64,000 nucleotides of DNA from an uncultured Clostridia bacterium (GCA_944372365.1 CALVYP010000001.1:280367-344366); one strand, 5' to 3'; numbered from the stretch's first letter, positions 1 to 7,783 are shown. Translations and numbers: made by a program. Notes: generated from the sequence alone by a model not told the origin.

Positions 1-1
1 G

Positions 2-43
2 CCAACAATCAAGCCAGGCAGGGGCGAAAAATATTTAAAATAG
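2..43 (+). CDS. Possible 3' end of an upstream gene (partial)
   Basis: An open frame enters from the left edge and stops at a TAG at 41-43, giving a basic C-terminal tail that ends GEKYLK. It lies just before the glmM ribosome binding site. In many Firmicutes cdaR (ybbR) precedes glmM, so this could be the end of such a gene. Thirteen codons are too few to identify it, and the reading frame itself is a guess. Confidence 0.25.
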   Translation, partial: PTIKPGRGEKYLK

Positions 44-52
44 GGGGAGGAT

Positions 53-1360
53 ATGGGGATTTATTTTGGAACAGACGGCGTGCGCGGCGTTGTAAACAAT
101 GATCTAACCGAACAACTTGCACAAATGGTGGGAAATTCGCTTGCAAGGGTGAAAAAAGGTGCAAAAATCATTGTTGGCAGAGACACGCGCATAAGCGGCA
201 GCTATCTTTGCGCAGCGTTTTCAACGGGTGCGCTTAAAGGCGGCGCAAATGTTTTGGATGTTGGAATATTACCAACAGCTGGCATTTCCTATCTTGTAAA
301 AAGAAGAAAAGCGGATTTTGGCGTGGTTATAAGCGCTTCACACAACCCAAAAGAATACAACGGTATAAAAATTTTTGACAGCGAAGGCAGGAAGATTGGT
401 GAAAAACAAGAATCAGCGCTTGAAAGGTTTTTTGCCTGCCCAAGCGTCGCGCCGCCCACCAAGGTGGGAAGGTATAAATTTTCGTCAGCGCCAGCAAGAG
501 AGTATGCCAACTTTTTGATCTCGTCGGTTAAAACAAAACTTGGCGGGTTGAGAGTCGTTTTGGATTGCGCAAACGGCGCAGCATACAAGATTGCTCCGCA
601 GGTTTTTAAAAAACTTGGTTGCGAAGTTATTAAAATAAATTGCCTTGCAAATGGCAAGAAAATAAACGAAAAATGTGGCTCAACATGCATTGACGGTTTG
701 GCGGCGAGAGTGGTGAGAGAAGGCGCGGATGTGGGGTTTGCCTATGACGGCGACAGCGACAGGGTTGTTGCGGTCGACGAAAAAGGCAAGGTTTTGGATG
801 GCGATCAGCTTATCTACATTTTGGCTAAACATTTTGCAAAACTTGGCTTGCTTAACGGCAATACGGTGGTTGGCACAAGCCATACAAACACAGGGTTGCT
901 GATTGCTCTTAACGCGAATAAGATAAACTTAATAAGAACCGATATTGGCGATAAATATGTTATCGAAGCCATGCAAAAAATGAATCTCACTTTGGGTGGC
1001 GAGCAATCTGGGCATATAATCATGCGCAACTTTTTGCCAACAGGCGACGGCGTGCTGGCGTCGCTTCAAATTGCAAGCATATTAAAATCTTCTTCAAAAA
1101 CCATGTCGCAACTTTGCGATGCAAAACTGTTTTATCAGGCAAACAAAAGCGTGGTGGTTGAAGACAAATTGAAGGTTTTAAACAGCGAAGTGCTGTCACA
1201 AAAAATTTCGCAAATATTAAATCAAATTTCGCCCAATGGCAGAGTGCTTGTTCGGGCGAGTGGAACAGAACCTAAAATACGCATTATGGTTGAGCATCAA
1301 AACAAGCAGAAGGCAGACGAATATTTAAATCAAATACAAAAAATAATTTGCAGCATATAA
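53..1360 (+). CDS. glmM: Phosphoglucosamine mutase
   Basis: GlmM interconverts glucosamine-6-phosphate and glucosamine-1-phosphate, on the route to UDP-GlcNAc for peptidoglycan. The 435-residue protein has the family order: N-terminal FGTDGVRG (5-12), the phosphoserine loop SASHNP with Ser96 as the phosphorylated residue, the metal loop DGDSDR near 230, the sugar-binding GEQSGH near 315, and the phosphate-binding RASGTEPKIR near 400. The SASHNP and GEQSGH signatures and the length (usual 440-450) separate it from larger phosphomannomutases. The ATG at 53 follows a strong GGGGGAGG ribosome binding site. A rho-independent terminator follows at 1373-1411, so it is the last gene of its operon. 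Every expected motif is present. Confidence 0.96.
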   Translation: MGIYFGTDGVRGVVNNDLTEQLAQMVGNSLARVKKGAKIIVGRDTRISGSYLCAAFSTGALKGGANVLDVGILPTAGISYLVKRRKADFGVVISASHNPKEYNGIKIFDSEGRKIGEKQESALERFFACPSVAPPTKVGRYKFSSAPAREYANFLISSVKTKLGGLRVVLDCANGAAYKIAPQVFKKLGCEVIKINCLANGKKINEKCGSTCIDGLAARVVREGADVGFAYDGDSDRVVAVDEKGKVLDGDQLIYILAKHFAKLGLLNGNTVVGTSHTNTGLLIALNANKINLIRTDIGDKYVIEAMQKMNLTLGGEQSGHIIMRNFLPTGDGVLASLQIASILKSSSKTMSQLCDAKLFYQANKSVVVEDKLKVLNSEVLSQKISQILNQISPNGRVLVRASGTEPKIRIMVEHQNKQKADEYLNQIQKIICSI

Positions 1361-1372
1361 TTAAATCAATTA

Positions 1373-1411
1373 AAAAATCTAACTTAAAAATAGTTAGATT
1401 TTTATTTTTTT
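1373..1411 (+). terminator. Intrinsic terminator after glmM
   Basis: A perfect 12-bp stem (1373-1384 with 1392-1403) has a 7-nt AT loop and ends in ATTTTTTT. The flanking A-run means it can also work for the convergent minus-strand gene that ends at 1455. Confidence 0.85.
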
Positions 1412-1454
1412 GCTATATTTTTTAATTTTTTTTGAAATTTTTAACAATTTTTAT

Positions 1455-2066
1455 TTAATTATTTCTAATTCTGCAATTGTTGTATAGTTTTGTAAGTTTT
1501 CTCTCCTGCGAGATAAGAGTTGCGTTTATTATCCAAAGTTGCCGATCGATTGACGAAATATTTACAAGACCTAATAAATCCACAACCTTGTCGCTGACAT
1601 CACCGGCAAAGTTTGCAACCTTGTTATAGTTTGCGCACAGATTTTCTTCAAGCTTCAAACGATTTTTGTTTAAAGGCGGAAGGGCGTTGCTTGAAAGCGA
1701 GCGATATATGTTGCCCATGGTTGTGCGCAAAATCAAAGTTTGGTTTTCAAAGTTGGAAAAAAGCTCTTTGTCTACATCGGCATATTCTTGCAAGTCGCGA
1801 TATGCCAAAAGCAGCGTGTCAAGGTCATTGTAAATTTCGCCACTTAAATTTGCAGCAGGGTTTGTGACAGGTGGCGGGGGCGGGGGATCTGGACGCGGCG
1901 GTCTATCTGGTGGTGGGGGCTGCTGTTGAGATTTTTGAGCAAAAAGCCTGCCAAACAAGCCAAATGAAGAAGCCTTTGAAGATGCGTCTTTTTCACAGAC
2001 AACATATTTTTCACTTAGCGCGTCAAAAACCAGTTGTTTGTCAGGTGCAAGATTTTGTTGATTCAT
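1455..2066 (-). CDS. Proline-rich hypothetical protein
   Basis: I do not recognise this 203-residue protein. It has three parts: a polar N-terminus of about 45 residues; a low-complexity linker at about 47-68 rich in Gln, Pro, Asp and Arg, including a run of six prolines; and an Ala/Leu/Asn-rich C-terminal region (about 75-203) that looks helical. There is no signal peptide or membrane segment, so it is probably cytoplasmic. The ATG at 2066 follows AAGGAG with 7-nt spacing, which supports translation. It lies downstream of tRNA-Met on the same strand but beyond that tRNA's terminator, so it is probably monocistronic. The helical region could be a protein-interaction module, but no function can be assigned. 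Confidence 0.75.
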   Translation of the reverse strand: MNQQNLAPDKQLVFDALSEKYVVCEKDASSKASSFGLFGRLFAQKSQQQPPPPDRPPRPDPPPPPPVTNPAANLSGEIYNDLDTLLLAYRDLQEYADVDKELFSNFENQTLILRTTMGNIYRSLSSNALPPLNKNRLKLEENLCANYNKVANFAGDVSDKVVDLLGLVNISSIDRQLWIINATLISQERKLTKLYNNCRIRNN

Positions 2067-2148
2067 ATTTTTCTCCTTATCACGCTTTTTATATGCGCCT
2101 GTTTAAAGTAAGGTTACATAGATGTGCTTTTTAAAAGGCTGCGGACAT

Positions 2149-2168
2149 AAAAAAAGCGCCTAAGGCGC
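2149..2168 (-). terminator. Intrinsic terminator after tRNA-Met
   Basis: On the minus strand a GCGCC/GGCGC stem (2156-2160 with 2164-2168, 3-nt loop) is followed by seven T residues, directly downstream of the tRNA. Confidence 0.75.
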
Positions 2169-2174
2169 GGTGTT

Positions 2175-2251
2175 TGGTAGCGGTAACTGGGTTTGAACCA
2201 GTGACCTTGCGGGTATGAACCGCACGCTCTAGCCAACTGAGCTATACCGCC
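2175..2251 (-). tRNA. tRNA-Met (CAT), elongator type
   Basis: The 77-nt gene includes an encoded CCA (2175-2177). The acceptor stem pairs GGCGGTA with TACCGCT (one G-U pair). The D-arm reads AGCTCAG and the T-arm GGTTCAAACCC. The anticodon stem TGCGG/CCGCA closes the loop TTCATAC, giving anticodon CAT. The TTCATAC loop and GGCGG start resemble the elongator tRNA-Met of Bacillus; the CTCATAA loop usual for lysidine-modified tRNA-Ile2 is absent. The G1-T72 pair is not the unpaired end of an initiator. Confidence 0.93.
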
Positions 2252-2271
2252 ATAAGTTTGTTTGCGTTTCA

Positions 2272-2301
2272 ATTATAGACTTTTTTTGGGCATTTTGTCA
2301 A
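2272..2301 (-). promoter_or_regulatory. Sigma-A promoter of tRNA-Met
   Basis: On the minus strand TTGACA (2296-2301) and TATAAT (2272-2277) are separated by 18 bp. Both hexamers are consensus, and the start is about 14 bp before the tRNA. Confidence 0.85.
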
Positions 2302-2320
2302 TAGATTTTAAACAATTTAC

Positions 2321-2350
2321 TTGGAAAAGATTGCTTATTTTTGATATAAT
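2321..2350 (+). promoter_or_regulatory. Putative promoter of the YqeY-like gene
   Basis: TTGGAA (2321-2326), an 18-bp spacer and a perfect TATAAT (2345-2350) lie 31 bp upstream of the ATG at 2381. It is divergent from the tRNA-Met promoter. Confidence 0.6.
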
Positions 2351-2380
2351 GATAAAGTAAAAATTTTAAGGGGGCAAAAA

Positions 2381-2806
2381 ATGATATTAGATGAAATAAA
2401 AAAAGCCAACATTCAAGCGATAAAAGATAAAGATGCAACGGCAAGGGCGCTTTACAGCGTGGTTTTAAACAAAATTAAATTGGAAGAAATCAATAAAAGA
2501 CAGGCTGGCGCGGAGCTTAGCGATGGCGACGTTGCGGCAATTTTGCAAAAAGCAAGCAAAGAACTTAATGAAGAGATGCAAAACTATTTAAAGGCCAACA
2601 ATCAGCAAATGGCGCAGAACATCGCAAGCCAAATTGCTCTTGTTGAAAAATATATGCCTAAAATGCTGAGCGATGAAGAGATTAAAAACATAATCGCTTC
2701 GCTTGACGACAAAAGCATTCCGGCGGTTATGAAGCATTTTAAACAAAACTATCAAGGCGCTTGCGACATGAAGCGCGTAAATGAAATTTTAAAAGGGTTG
2801 CAATGA
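2381..2806 (+). CDS. yqeY: GatB/YqeY domain protein
   Basis: This 141-residue protein matches the YqeY family, stand-alone relatives of the C-terminal tail domain of GatB, the tRNA-dependent amidotransferase subunit. Family-typical stretches are LYSVVLNKIKLEEINK near 24-40, the DVAAILQKASKEL helix near 50, VEKYMPKMLSDEEI near 90, and a final KRVNEILKGLQ helix. Its exact cellular role is unsettled; a link to tRNA aminoacylation is inferred from the GatB tail. The ATG follows GGGGGC. Its stop overlaps the next start by 4 bp (2803-2806), so it is translationally coupled to the phosphoesterase. The usual rpsU (S21) neighbour is absent. Confidence 0.9.
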   Translation: MILDEIKKANIQAIKDKDATARALYSVVLNKIKLEEINKRQAGAELSDGDVAAILQKASKELNEEMQNYLKANNQQMAQNIASQIALVEKYMPKMLSDEEIKNIIASLDDKSIPAVMKHFKQNYQGACDMKRVNEILKGLQ

Positions 2807-3501
2807 AAATTTTTGCTATAAGCGATCTGCACCTTTCAATCAACAATCCAAAGCCTATGGATGTTTTTGGAGAAAGGTGGGAAGGATATGTTGAAAAAAT
2901 TTTTGACGACTGGAAGCAAAAGGTGACCGATGACGATGTTGTTTTGCTTGCAGGCGACTTTTCATGGGCAATGAAATTGCAAGATGCGCTTGCCGACTTT
3001 GATTTGCTTAAATCGCTTCCCGGCAAAAAGGTTATAATCAAAGGCAATCATGACTATTGGTGGCCGTCGATTTCAGTTTTAAGGCAGGCTTTGCCAGAAA
3101 ACATTTTTGCTTTACAAAACGATGCAATCAAGTTTGGAGATGTTATTGTTTGTGGAACGCGTGGGTGGACTGTGCCAGAGCCTGGCGAGAGCCAATCAAG
3201 CGAAGATGAAAAAATTTATAAGCGCGAAGTGATTCGCTTGGAGCTTACACTGCAAGCCGCACAAAAACTTCAAACAAATGGCGAAAAAATTGTGTGCATG
3301 ATGCATTATCCGCCTTGCAATTTTAGGCGCGAAGCAAGTGGGTTTACAACTTTGATTGAAAAATATAATGTAAACGCTGTGGTTTTTGGGCATTTGCACG
3401 GATACAAAAAAATTCAAACAAAATTTGTTTTAAACGGCATTGATTACTATCTCACTTCATGTGACATGGTGGAAAACAGGCTGACGGCGATTGATGTTTA
3501 A
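2803..3501 (+). CDS. Calcineurin-like metallophosphoesterase
   Basis: The 232-residue protein carries the binuclear-metal signature of the calcineurin-like superfamily in order: SDLHL (7-11), GDFSWAM near 50, GNHDYWW near 79, HYPP near 167 and GHLHGY near 197. These supply the Asp, His and Asn metal ligands. It resembles the YkuE/YpbG-type cytoplasmic phosphoesterases of Firmicutes, whose substrates are mostly unknown. There is no signal peptide. It is the second gene of a two-gene unit, sharing the ATGA overlap with the YqeY-like gene. No clear terminator follows; a new promoter begins 22 bp downstream. Confidence 0.88.
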   Translation: MKIFAISDLHLSINNPKPMDVFGERWEGYVEKIFDDWKQKVTDDDVVLLAGDFSWAMKLQDALADFDLLKSLPGKKVIIKGNHDYWWPSISVLRQALPENIFALQNDAIKFGDVIVCGTRGWTVPEPGESQSSEDEKIYKREVIRLELTLQAAQKLQTNGEKIVCMMHYPPCNFRREASGFTTLIEKYNVNAVVFGHLHGYKKIQTKFVLNGIDYYLTSCDMVENRLTAIDV

Positions 3502-3522
3502 TTATTCATTAAGCGGAAATAA

Positions 3523-3551
3523 TTGACACAACGGCGGATTTAGTGTAAAAT
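3523..3551 (+). promoter_or_regulatory. Sigma-A promoter of the lipoprotein gene
   Basis: TTGACA (3523-3528), a 17-bp spacer and TAAAAT (3546-3551) lie 25 bp before the ATG at 3577. Confidence 0.8.
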
Positions 3552-3576
3552 TAAACAGAATTTGGAGATTAAAAAT

Positions 3577-5034
3577 ATGAAAAATTGGCTTAAAGGCTGC
3601 CTATGTGCGGCAGGAATGATTGGTTGTTTATCGTTGGGGCTTGTGGGCTGCACAACACAAACCGACATCAAAAATTCAAGCACCGACATTGTTTATAACG
3701 GCGGCGTTGTGAGTGTGGTTGACGAACACATAATTTTTTCAAACGGCTATGCTTCAAACGAGATTACAACCATGGATGAATACAACGCGGCTGCCAACAC
3801 ATCATATCTTGCAAGCATCAAAAAGGATGGGCTTAACGGCGATTTATATTCTTCGCCTACAAGCTTAAAAATTAAGGGAGAAGTTACTGGCTTTGAAAAT
3901 ATGTATAGTTTTGTTTATGGAAACAGCATCTACTATGCAATTCCAAACAAACACAAAACAAGCTCAAACGAACATGTTTTCACCTATGTGTCATTCTTTA
4001 AATGCGGCTTTGACGGCGAAGGCGAGAAAGAACTTTTAATCACTAAGTCATATGACAGTGCAACGGCACAAGTTCGTGCGCTTAAACATGGCGAAGACGC
4101 CTACTTATTTGTGTATGACGGCACAGAACTCAACTGCATCGATCTTGAAAGCCAAAGTGTTAAAACAATTTCATCCGCGGCAACAAGCGTGGCTCTGCCA
4201 AATGAAGGCGAGGCGTGGGACGGCTGTGTTTACTACACAGAAAGCTCTCAATCCAGCACTCAGGGCAATCTGGCGTTTAAATATTCTCTAGATGAAAAGC
4301 AATCAACCCAGCTTTCAGTTCCATTAAGCTGCACAGTTAAATTTTGCGGAAGAAGCCAAGATCAATTGTTTTACACTTTAACAACTCCTGCATCCACCAA
4401 CACTAGAACGGCAACAGCCAAAGAAGTGCAAAGCACATCGCTCAACTCTGCCGGATCAATATTTTATAGTGCCGAAATTTCAGACATCATGCCTGTTGGC
4501 GGACAAAACTTGCAGAGCGGATACATTTTTAAATCCGCAGGTTTAGGCAGCGAAAAAATAATGTATATGCAATCTTCTGGCGCAACGCCTAGCGTGCTTC
4601 TTGCCAACGGAGAATACACAGATGTTTTGCTTGCTTTTGGTGACTATGTTTACTATTCAACCGACACTTCAATCAGTTTTAAAACAATTTCAACAGGCGA
4701 GATTACTACTCTGGTTGAAGACCTAACCATTCAAAGCGATAAAATCGGTTACGACTATTATGATTCTGGCAACTTGAAAAACATCTATTTCTTCGCTCAA
4801 CGCGAATATGCAGAAGATGATGAAACAGCAGAAGAAGATCGCGACACGGCTTATTATCTTTACACAGTAAGCGCAACAGGTGGAGATGTTTCACTTGTTG
4901 GGCAGGTGACAAACCCTCAAAACGATCAGCCAAATCTTGCCTTAATCATTTCTCTTTCAGTGGTTGGCGGAGTGTTGCTTCTTGGCATAATCATCGGTGC
5001 GGTGGTTGCTATTAGAAGAAGACGCGGCTACTAA
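3577..5034 (+). CDS. Exported lipoprotein with a C-terminal membrane anchor
   Basis: The function of this 485-residue protein is unknown. From the ATG at 3577 (GGAG 9 bp upstream; the in-frame TTG at 3562 lacks a site) it begins with a lipoprotein signal ending in the lipobox LVGC, so Cys24 is probably lipidated. The body is beta-rich with repeated short aromatic strands of the YxYxYxA type (such as FGDYVYYSTD), reminiscent of the DUF5050 or WD40-like families. Near the C-terminus a hydrophobic helix (IISLSVVGGVLLLGII) is followed by RRRRGY, so it appears anchored at both ends. A terminator follows at 5099. It may act as a cell-surface sensor or scaffold; nothing in the sequence shows enzymatic activity. 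Confidence 0.85.
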   Translation: MKNWLKGCLCAAGMIGCLSLGLVGCTTQTDIKNSSTDIVYNGGVVSVVDEHIIFSNGYASNEITTMDEYNAAANTSYLASIKKDGLNGDLYSSPTSLKIKGEVTGFENMYSFVYGNSIYYAIPNKHKTSSNEHVFTYVSFFKCGFDGEGEKELLITKSYDSATAQVRALKHGEDAYLFVYDGTELNCIDLESQSVKTISSAATSVALPNEGEAWDGCVYYTESSQSSTQGNLAFKYSLDEKQSTQLSVPLSCTVKFCGRSQDQLFYTLTTPASTNTRTATAKEVQSTSLNSAGSIFYSAEISDIMPVGGQNLQSGYIFKSAGLGSEKIMYMQSSGATPSVLLANGEYTDVLLAFGDYVYYSTDTSISFKTISTGEITTLVEDLTIQSDKIGYDYYDSGNLKNIYFFAQREYAEDDETAEEDRDTAYYLYTVSATGGDVSLVGQVTNPQNDQPNLALIISLSVVGGVLLLGIIIGAVVAIRRRRGY

Positions 5035-5098
5035 TCGGGCGAGAAATGTCGCAAACTGGCGCAATTTAATTTATGTGCAAATTTAGACTTTTTTAGAC

Positions 5099-5135
5099 AA
5101 AACTCGGAAGTTATCTCCCGAGTTTTTATTTTATT
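5099..5135 (+). terminator. Intrinsic terminator before spo0A
   Basis: A 9-bp stem (5099-5107 with 5118-5126) is followed by a T-rich tail. It separates the lipoprotein gene from spo0A. Confidence 0.85.
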
Positions 5136-5222
5136 TTGTCGGTAGAGTGTGGTAAGTTAGAAATGTTTCACGGAATTCGTTGAAAAATAGGTTATTTCCA
5201 AGCTAAAAAGGAGGAATAAAAA

Positions 5223-5987
5223 ATGGAGAAAACCACACAAAGCAAAGGCAAATTGCGCATATACATTGCAGATAAAACCGAAGAAAATTCAATTATAACA
5301 TATTTTAAAGCAAGCGATAAATTCACGCTTGTGGGCTCAAGCCCAAACGGCGAAGATGTTTTAAACGACCTGCCACTACTTAAACCAGATTTTTTGATTA
5401 TGGAAGTTTTGCTTAGCGGAATCGACGGCTTTGAAGTTTTAGAAAAGCTTAAACAAAAAATGCAAAACCAAATGCCAAAGGTTATTTTTGTAACCAATCT
5501 TTCTCACACAGGATTTGTTGCCAAAGCTATGAATGAAGGCGCAAGTTATTTTATGGTTAAGCCGGTTAAGCCAGAAGTGCTTGAAGAGAGAATGTTTGAC
5601 CTGCTAAATCAAACGCAGCCTTCAAATGAACATAAGTTCAGCAAGCAGCTTGACGAAAAGATTTCAAACATCTTTATTTCAATCGGCATTCCAGCGCACA
5701 TAAAGGGCTATCAATTCTTGCGAGAGGCTGTTAAGCTTGCGGTGGAAAAACCAGAGATAATCGGTTCGATAACCAAACAGCTTTATCCAACCATTGCCGA
5801 GCGTTTTGAAACCAGTTCCAGCAAGGTGGAGCGCGGCATGCGTCATGCAATAGAAGTTGCTTGGAATAGGGGAAAGATTGAAAATATCAACTCTTTGTTT
5901 GGGCTTAAAATTTACAACAGCAACGAAAAACCTACAAATGGCGAGCTTATTGCACTTATTGCCGACAAAATGATTATGGAAGGCTAA
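5223..5987 (+). CDS. spo0A: Sporulation master regulator Spo0A with an atypical receiver
   Basis: Spo0A is the response regulator that commits cells to sporulation by binding 0A boxes. The 254-residue protein has a CheY-like receiver (about 11-125) and a C-terminal Spo0A DNA-binding domain (about 145-254) with family stretches GIPAHIKGYQFLREA, LYPTIAERF, KVERGMRHAIEVAWNRG and the KPTNGELIAL end. The receiver departs from the family: the phospho-acceptor position is Glu61 (LIMEVLLSGIDGF, usually Asp), and one of the two acidic-pocket residues is Ala (IADKTE). Thr91 and Lys113 are kept. The gene has an AAGGAGG ribosome binding site and stands alone after a terminator; spoIVB, its usual upstream neighbour, is absent. 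Identity is firm. The activation mode may be altered. Confidence 0.93.
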   Translation: MEKTTQSKGKLRIYIADKTEENSIITYFKASDKFTLVGSSPNGEDVLNDLPLLKPDFLIMEVLLSGIDGFEVLEKLKQKMQNQMPKVIFVTNLSHTGFVAKAMNEGASYFMVKPVKPEVLEERMFDLLNQTQPSNEHKFSKQLDEKISNIFISIGIPAHIKGYQFLREAVKLAVEKPEIIGSITKQLYPTIAERFETSSSKVERGMRHAIEVAWNRGKIENINSLFGLKIYNSNEKPTNGELIALIADKMIMEG

Positions 5988-5993
5988 AATTGT

Positions 5994-6022
5994 TTGACAA
6001 GATTTTTAAATAACACTATAAT
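5994..6022 (+). promoter_or_regulatory. Consensus sigma-A promoter, apparently leaderless
   Basis: TTGACA (5994-5999), exactly 17 bp and TATAAT (6017-6022) form a perfect promoter. Only 6 bp separate the -10 box from the ATG at 6029, so the expected transcription start coincides with the start codon. Confidence 0.85.
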
Positions 6023-6028
6023 AAAAAC

Positions 6029-6334
6029 ATGGAAGCAAAATTGACGAAAGCAGAAAAAATTAGATTATGGTCGGCAAGGATTGTTGGAATTTTTGCTTGT
6101 GGGCTGCTTGTCGCTTTTTTGGTGCTGTATTACATTGGCAACATAGATTCAAGCATGTTTACAATTGCAATGCTTGGGTTAAGCGGAGTTGTGCTTTTTG
6201 TGGCATCATCATTTTTGGCAATCAAGTCAACACAATTTTGGATGAGCTTTTGCTTTGTGCTTGCAATCTTGTTTATCATAGCGTTTGTAACCGTGCTGAT
6301 CGTGTTTTCGGTTAACGGAACTATTCAAATGTAA
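6029..6334 (+). CDS. Small three-helix membrane protein
   Basis: A 101-residue protein of unknown function. It has a short charged cytoplasmic N-terminus (EAKLTKAEKIRLW) and then three hydrophobic helices at about 16-35, 44-63 and 70-97. No family is recognised. There is no Shine-Dalgarno sequence before the ATG, and the consensus -10 box ends 6 bp upstream, so translation from a leaderless mRNA is likely. The first internal Met (Met44) would remove the first helix. A bidirectional terminator follows directly. Confidence 0.75.
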   Translation: MEAKLTKAEKIRLWSARIVGIFACGLLVAFLVLYYIGNIDSSMFTIAMLGLSGVVLFVASSFLAIKSTQFWMSFCFVLAILFIIAFVTVLIVFSVNGTIQM

Positions 6335-6362
6335 AAAAGCTGCCTTGTGGCAGCCTTTTATT
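6333..6362. terminator. Bidirectional terminator
   Basis: The stem GCTGCC/GGCAGC (6339-6344 with 6349-6354, TTGT loop) is flanked by A-runs and T-runs. It serves the membrane-protein gene on the plus strand and the coiled-coil gene ending at 6358 on the minus strand. Confidence 0.8.
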
Positions 6363-7134
6363 TATATCCTTCAACTCTTTCTATCATGCCATATGTGCGC
6401 TGATCGGTTTCTGTAAACGTAACCGTGGCGTCTGTTTCGCAGTCTCCAGAAAATTTTAATATGTAGGTTGATAAAAATGATAGATTTGACATGGAAGCAT
6501 TAAGTTTAAGTGTTGAAATTACAAGTTGAGTGTTGGCGGTTGGTGAAATGTATGCAAAGCGGCTGTCACCCACCCAAATATCCTCGGTTTTCACAGTGCG
6601 AATGTTCCAAAATGGAACGCGGAAATAAAGCTTGATGTATTTGTATTGCGAAAAGTTGTGATTGATGCCAAGCCCTGCATAAAAGCCATTTGTCATGCCG
6701 CGGTTTTCGTCTTCATCAGTGCTTTCCCAGTCATAGATTACAGTCATTTGGGTGGCAGAAGAGTTGTCTTCCAAATTTTCAACTCTATCTGTGAGAGATG
6801 TGATGGTGGATTGCAAAGAAGAAAGCGAATCTTGCAAGTCTTCAATACTCAGCGTTGCAGATGCTGCTTGCAGATCTATGCGATGCACATCGCTTTCAAT
6901 TTCATCGATGTCTGTTGACATGGTTGTGTTTTGATCTTCAACGGCGTCAACACGAGTAGAGAGCGAACCAACGCTTTGGCTGAGCGATTGCAACTGCGAG
7001 TTTATGGTTTCGTCGCCGCCAGGCGATAGAGCAGAAAGCTGTTGTTTAATCTCTGGAATTTGCTTTTTTGCAATCGAGTAAACTTCCTTTTGCAAATTGT
7101 CAGTTGTGGTTAAAAGATCTTCAAAATTGTTCAT
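6358..7134 (-). CDS. Coiled-coil protein with a C-terminal beta domain, unknown
   Basis: This 258-residue protein is not recognised. Residues 1-125 are a long coiled coil (repeated heptads such as QLQSLSQSVGSLSTRVDAVE and SLQSTITSLTDRVENLE). The last 130 residues form an aromatic-rich beta domain. Coiled-coil stalk plus globular head is the layout of phage tail-fibre and receptor-binding proteins and of trimeric surface stalks; that is inference from architecture only. There is no signal peptide. The ribosome binding site AAAGGAG lies inside an inverted repeat (7139-7160). It follows the SH3-type exported protein on the same strand with a 46-bp gap, so the two may be cotranscribed. Confidence 0.75.
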   Translation of the reverse strand: MNNFEDLLTTTDNLQKEVYSIAKKQIPEIKQQLSALSPGGDETINSQLQSLSQSVGSLSTRVDAVEDQNTTMSTDIDEIESDVHRIDLQAASATLSIEDLQDSLSSLQSTITSLTDRVENLEDNSSATQMTVIYDWESTDEDENRGMTNGFYAGLGINHNFSQYKYIKLYFRVPFWNIRTVKTEDIWVGDSRFAYISPTANTQLVISTLKLNASMSNLSFLSTYILKFSGDCETDATVTFTETDQRTYGMIERVEGYK

Positions 7135-7138
7135 AATA

Positions 7139-7160
7139 AAACTCCTTTTTAAAGGAGTTT
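7139..7160 (-). promoter_or_regulatory. Inverted repeat enclosing the ribosome binding site of the 6358-7134 gene
   Basis: A near-perfect 22-bp palindrome with arms AAACTCC/GGAGTTT lies between two minus-strand genes. Its 3' arm contains the AAAGGAG Shine-Dalgarno sequence 7 bp from the ATG. No T-run follows it on the minus strand, which argues against a terminator. Confidence 0.5.
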
Positions 7161-7180
7161 ATCAAAGCAGATGCGCGCAT

Positions 7181-7783
7181 TCAACTTGCAGTGCCATCTT
7201 TTTGTTTGCGCTTTTGTTTTTTCTTGGTTATGCCAAACAGTATGATTATTATTGTAACAAGCGCCACGATAGCGGTGATTGAAACTATAAGCGCGGCGTT
7301 GACGCCGTCTGGGTTTATCATGTCGGTGCTGATTCTGCCAACAACCACCTTGCCGTTTTGAACAAAGCTGACATTTAAAAATTCTTTTTCTCTGTCATAG
7401 CCTTCATACAAACAAACTCGTGCGCCCTTAGCTATTTCGCAAACAACGCTGTCGTCGGTTAAAGAATAAACCTGCGCATCTTCAAGAAGGGTGGCATTGT
7501 AGGAAAGCACAACATCCTGATCGGGCACTAAACTTCCAACAAGGTCGGCGGGAACATAGCCTTGAAGTTGTAAAGAGTCTATGCTGACAAAATAAAATCC
7601 GTTAAAGTTTTGCTCGTCAAGCAAAGTTAAGCTGTCGCCATATTCTGCTGTGGCAACAATCTCGCTTGAATATGAAGCGCTTTGATATATGCTGACGCTT
7701 TCTGCCACAACAAAAACTTCTTCGCCAGCTGTGAGCGAAAGTGGAGAAAGCGTCAAGCATATTGCCAATAAAAATGATTTCAT
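7181..7783 (-). CDS. Exported SH3-like protein with a C-terminal membrane helix
   Basis: A 200-residue exported protein. It starts with a signal peptide (LLAICLTLSPLSLTAG). One clear bacterial SH3-like unit follows (about 22-85: VAESVSIYQSASYSSEIVAT, GDSLTLLDE, FYFVSIDSLQLQGYVPADLV), and a second, weaker one at about 90-150 (DAQVYSLTDDSVVCEIAKGA). Bacterial SH3 domains usually bind peptidoglycan or its peptides. A membrane helix (AALIVSITAIVALVTIIIIL) and a Lys-rich tail close the protein, so it should face the cell wall while anchored in the membrane. Its partner is unknown. It may be cotranscribed with the coiled-coil gene downstream. Confidence 0.8.
   Translation of the reverse strand: MKSFLLAICLTLSPLSLTAGEEVFVVAESVSIYQSASYSSEIVATAEYGDSLTLLDEQNFNGFYFVSIDSLQLQGYVPADLVGSLVPDQDVVLSYNATLLEDAQVYSLTDDSVVCEIAKGARVCLYEGYDREKEFLNVSFVQNGKVVVGRISTDMINPDGVNAALIVSITAIVALVTIIIILFGITKKKQKRKQKDGTAS

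Noticed and set aside
289..1029. Minus-strand frames across glmM
   Set aside because: They are antisense shadows of a highly conserved enzyme gene, with no ribosome binding sites.
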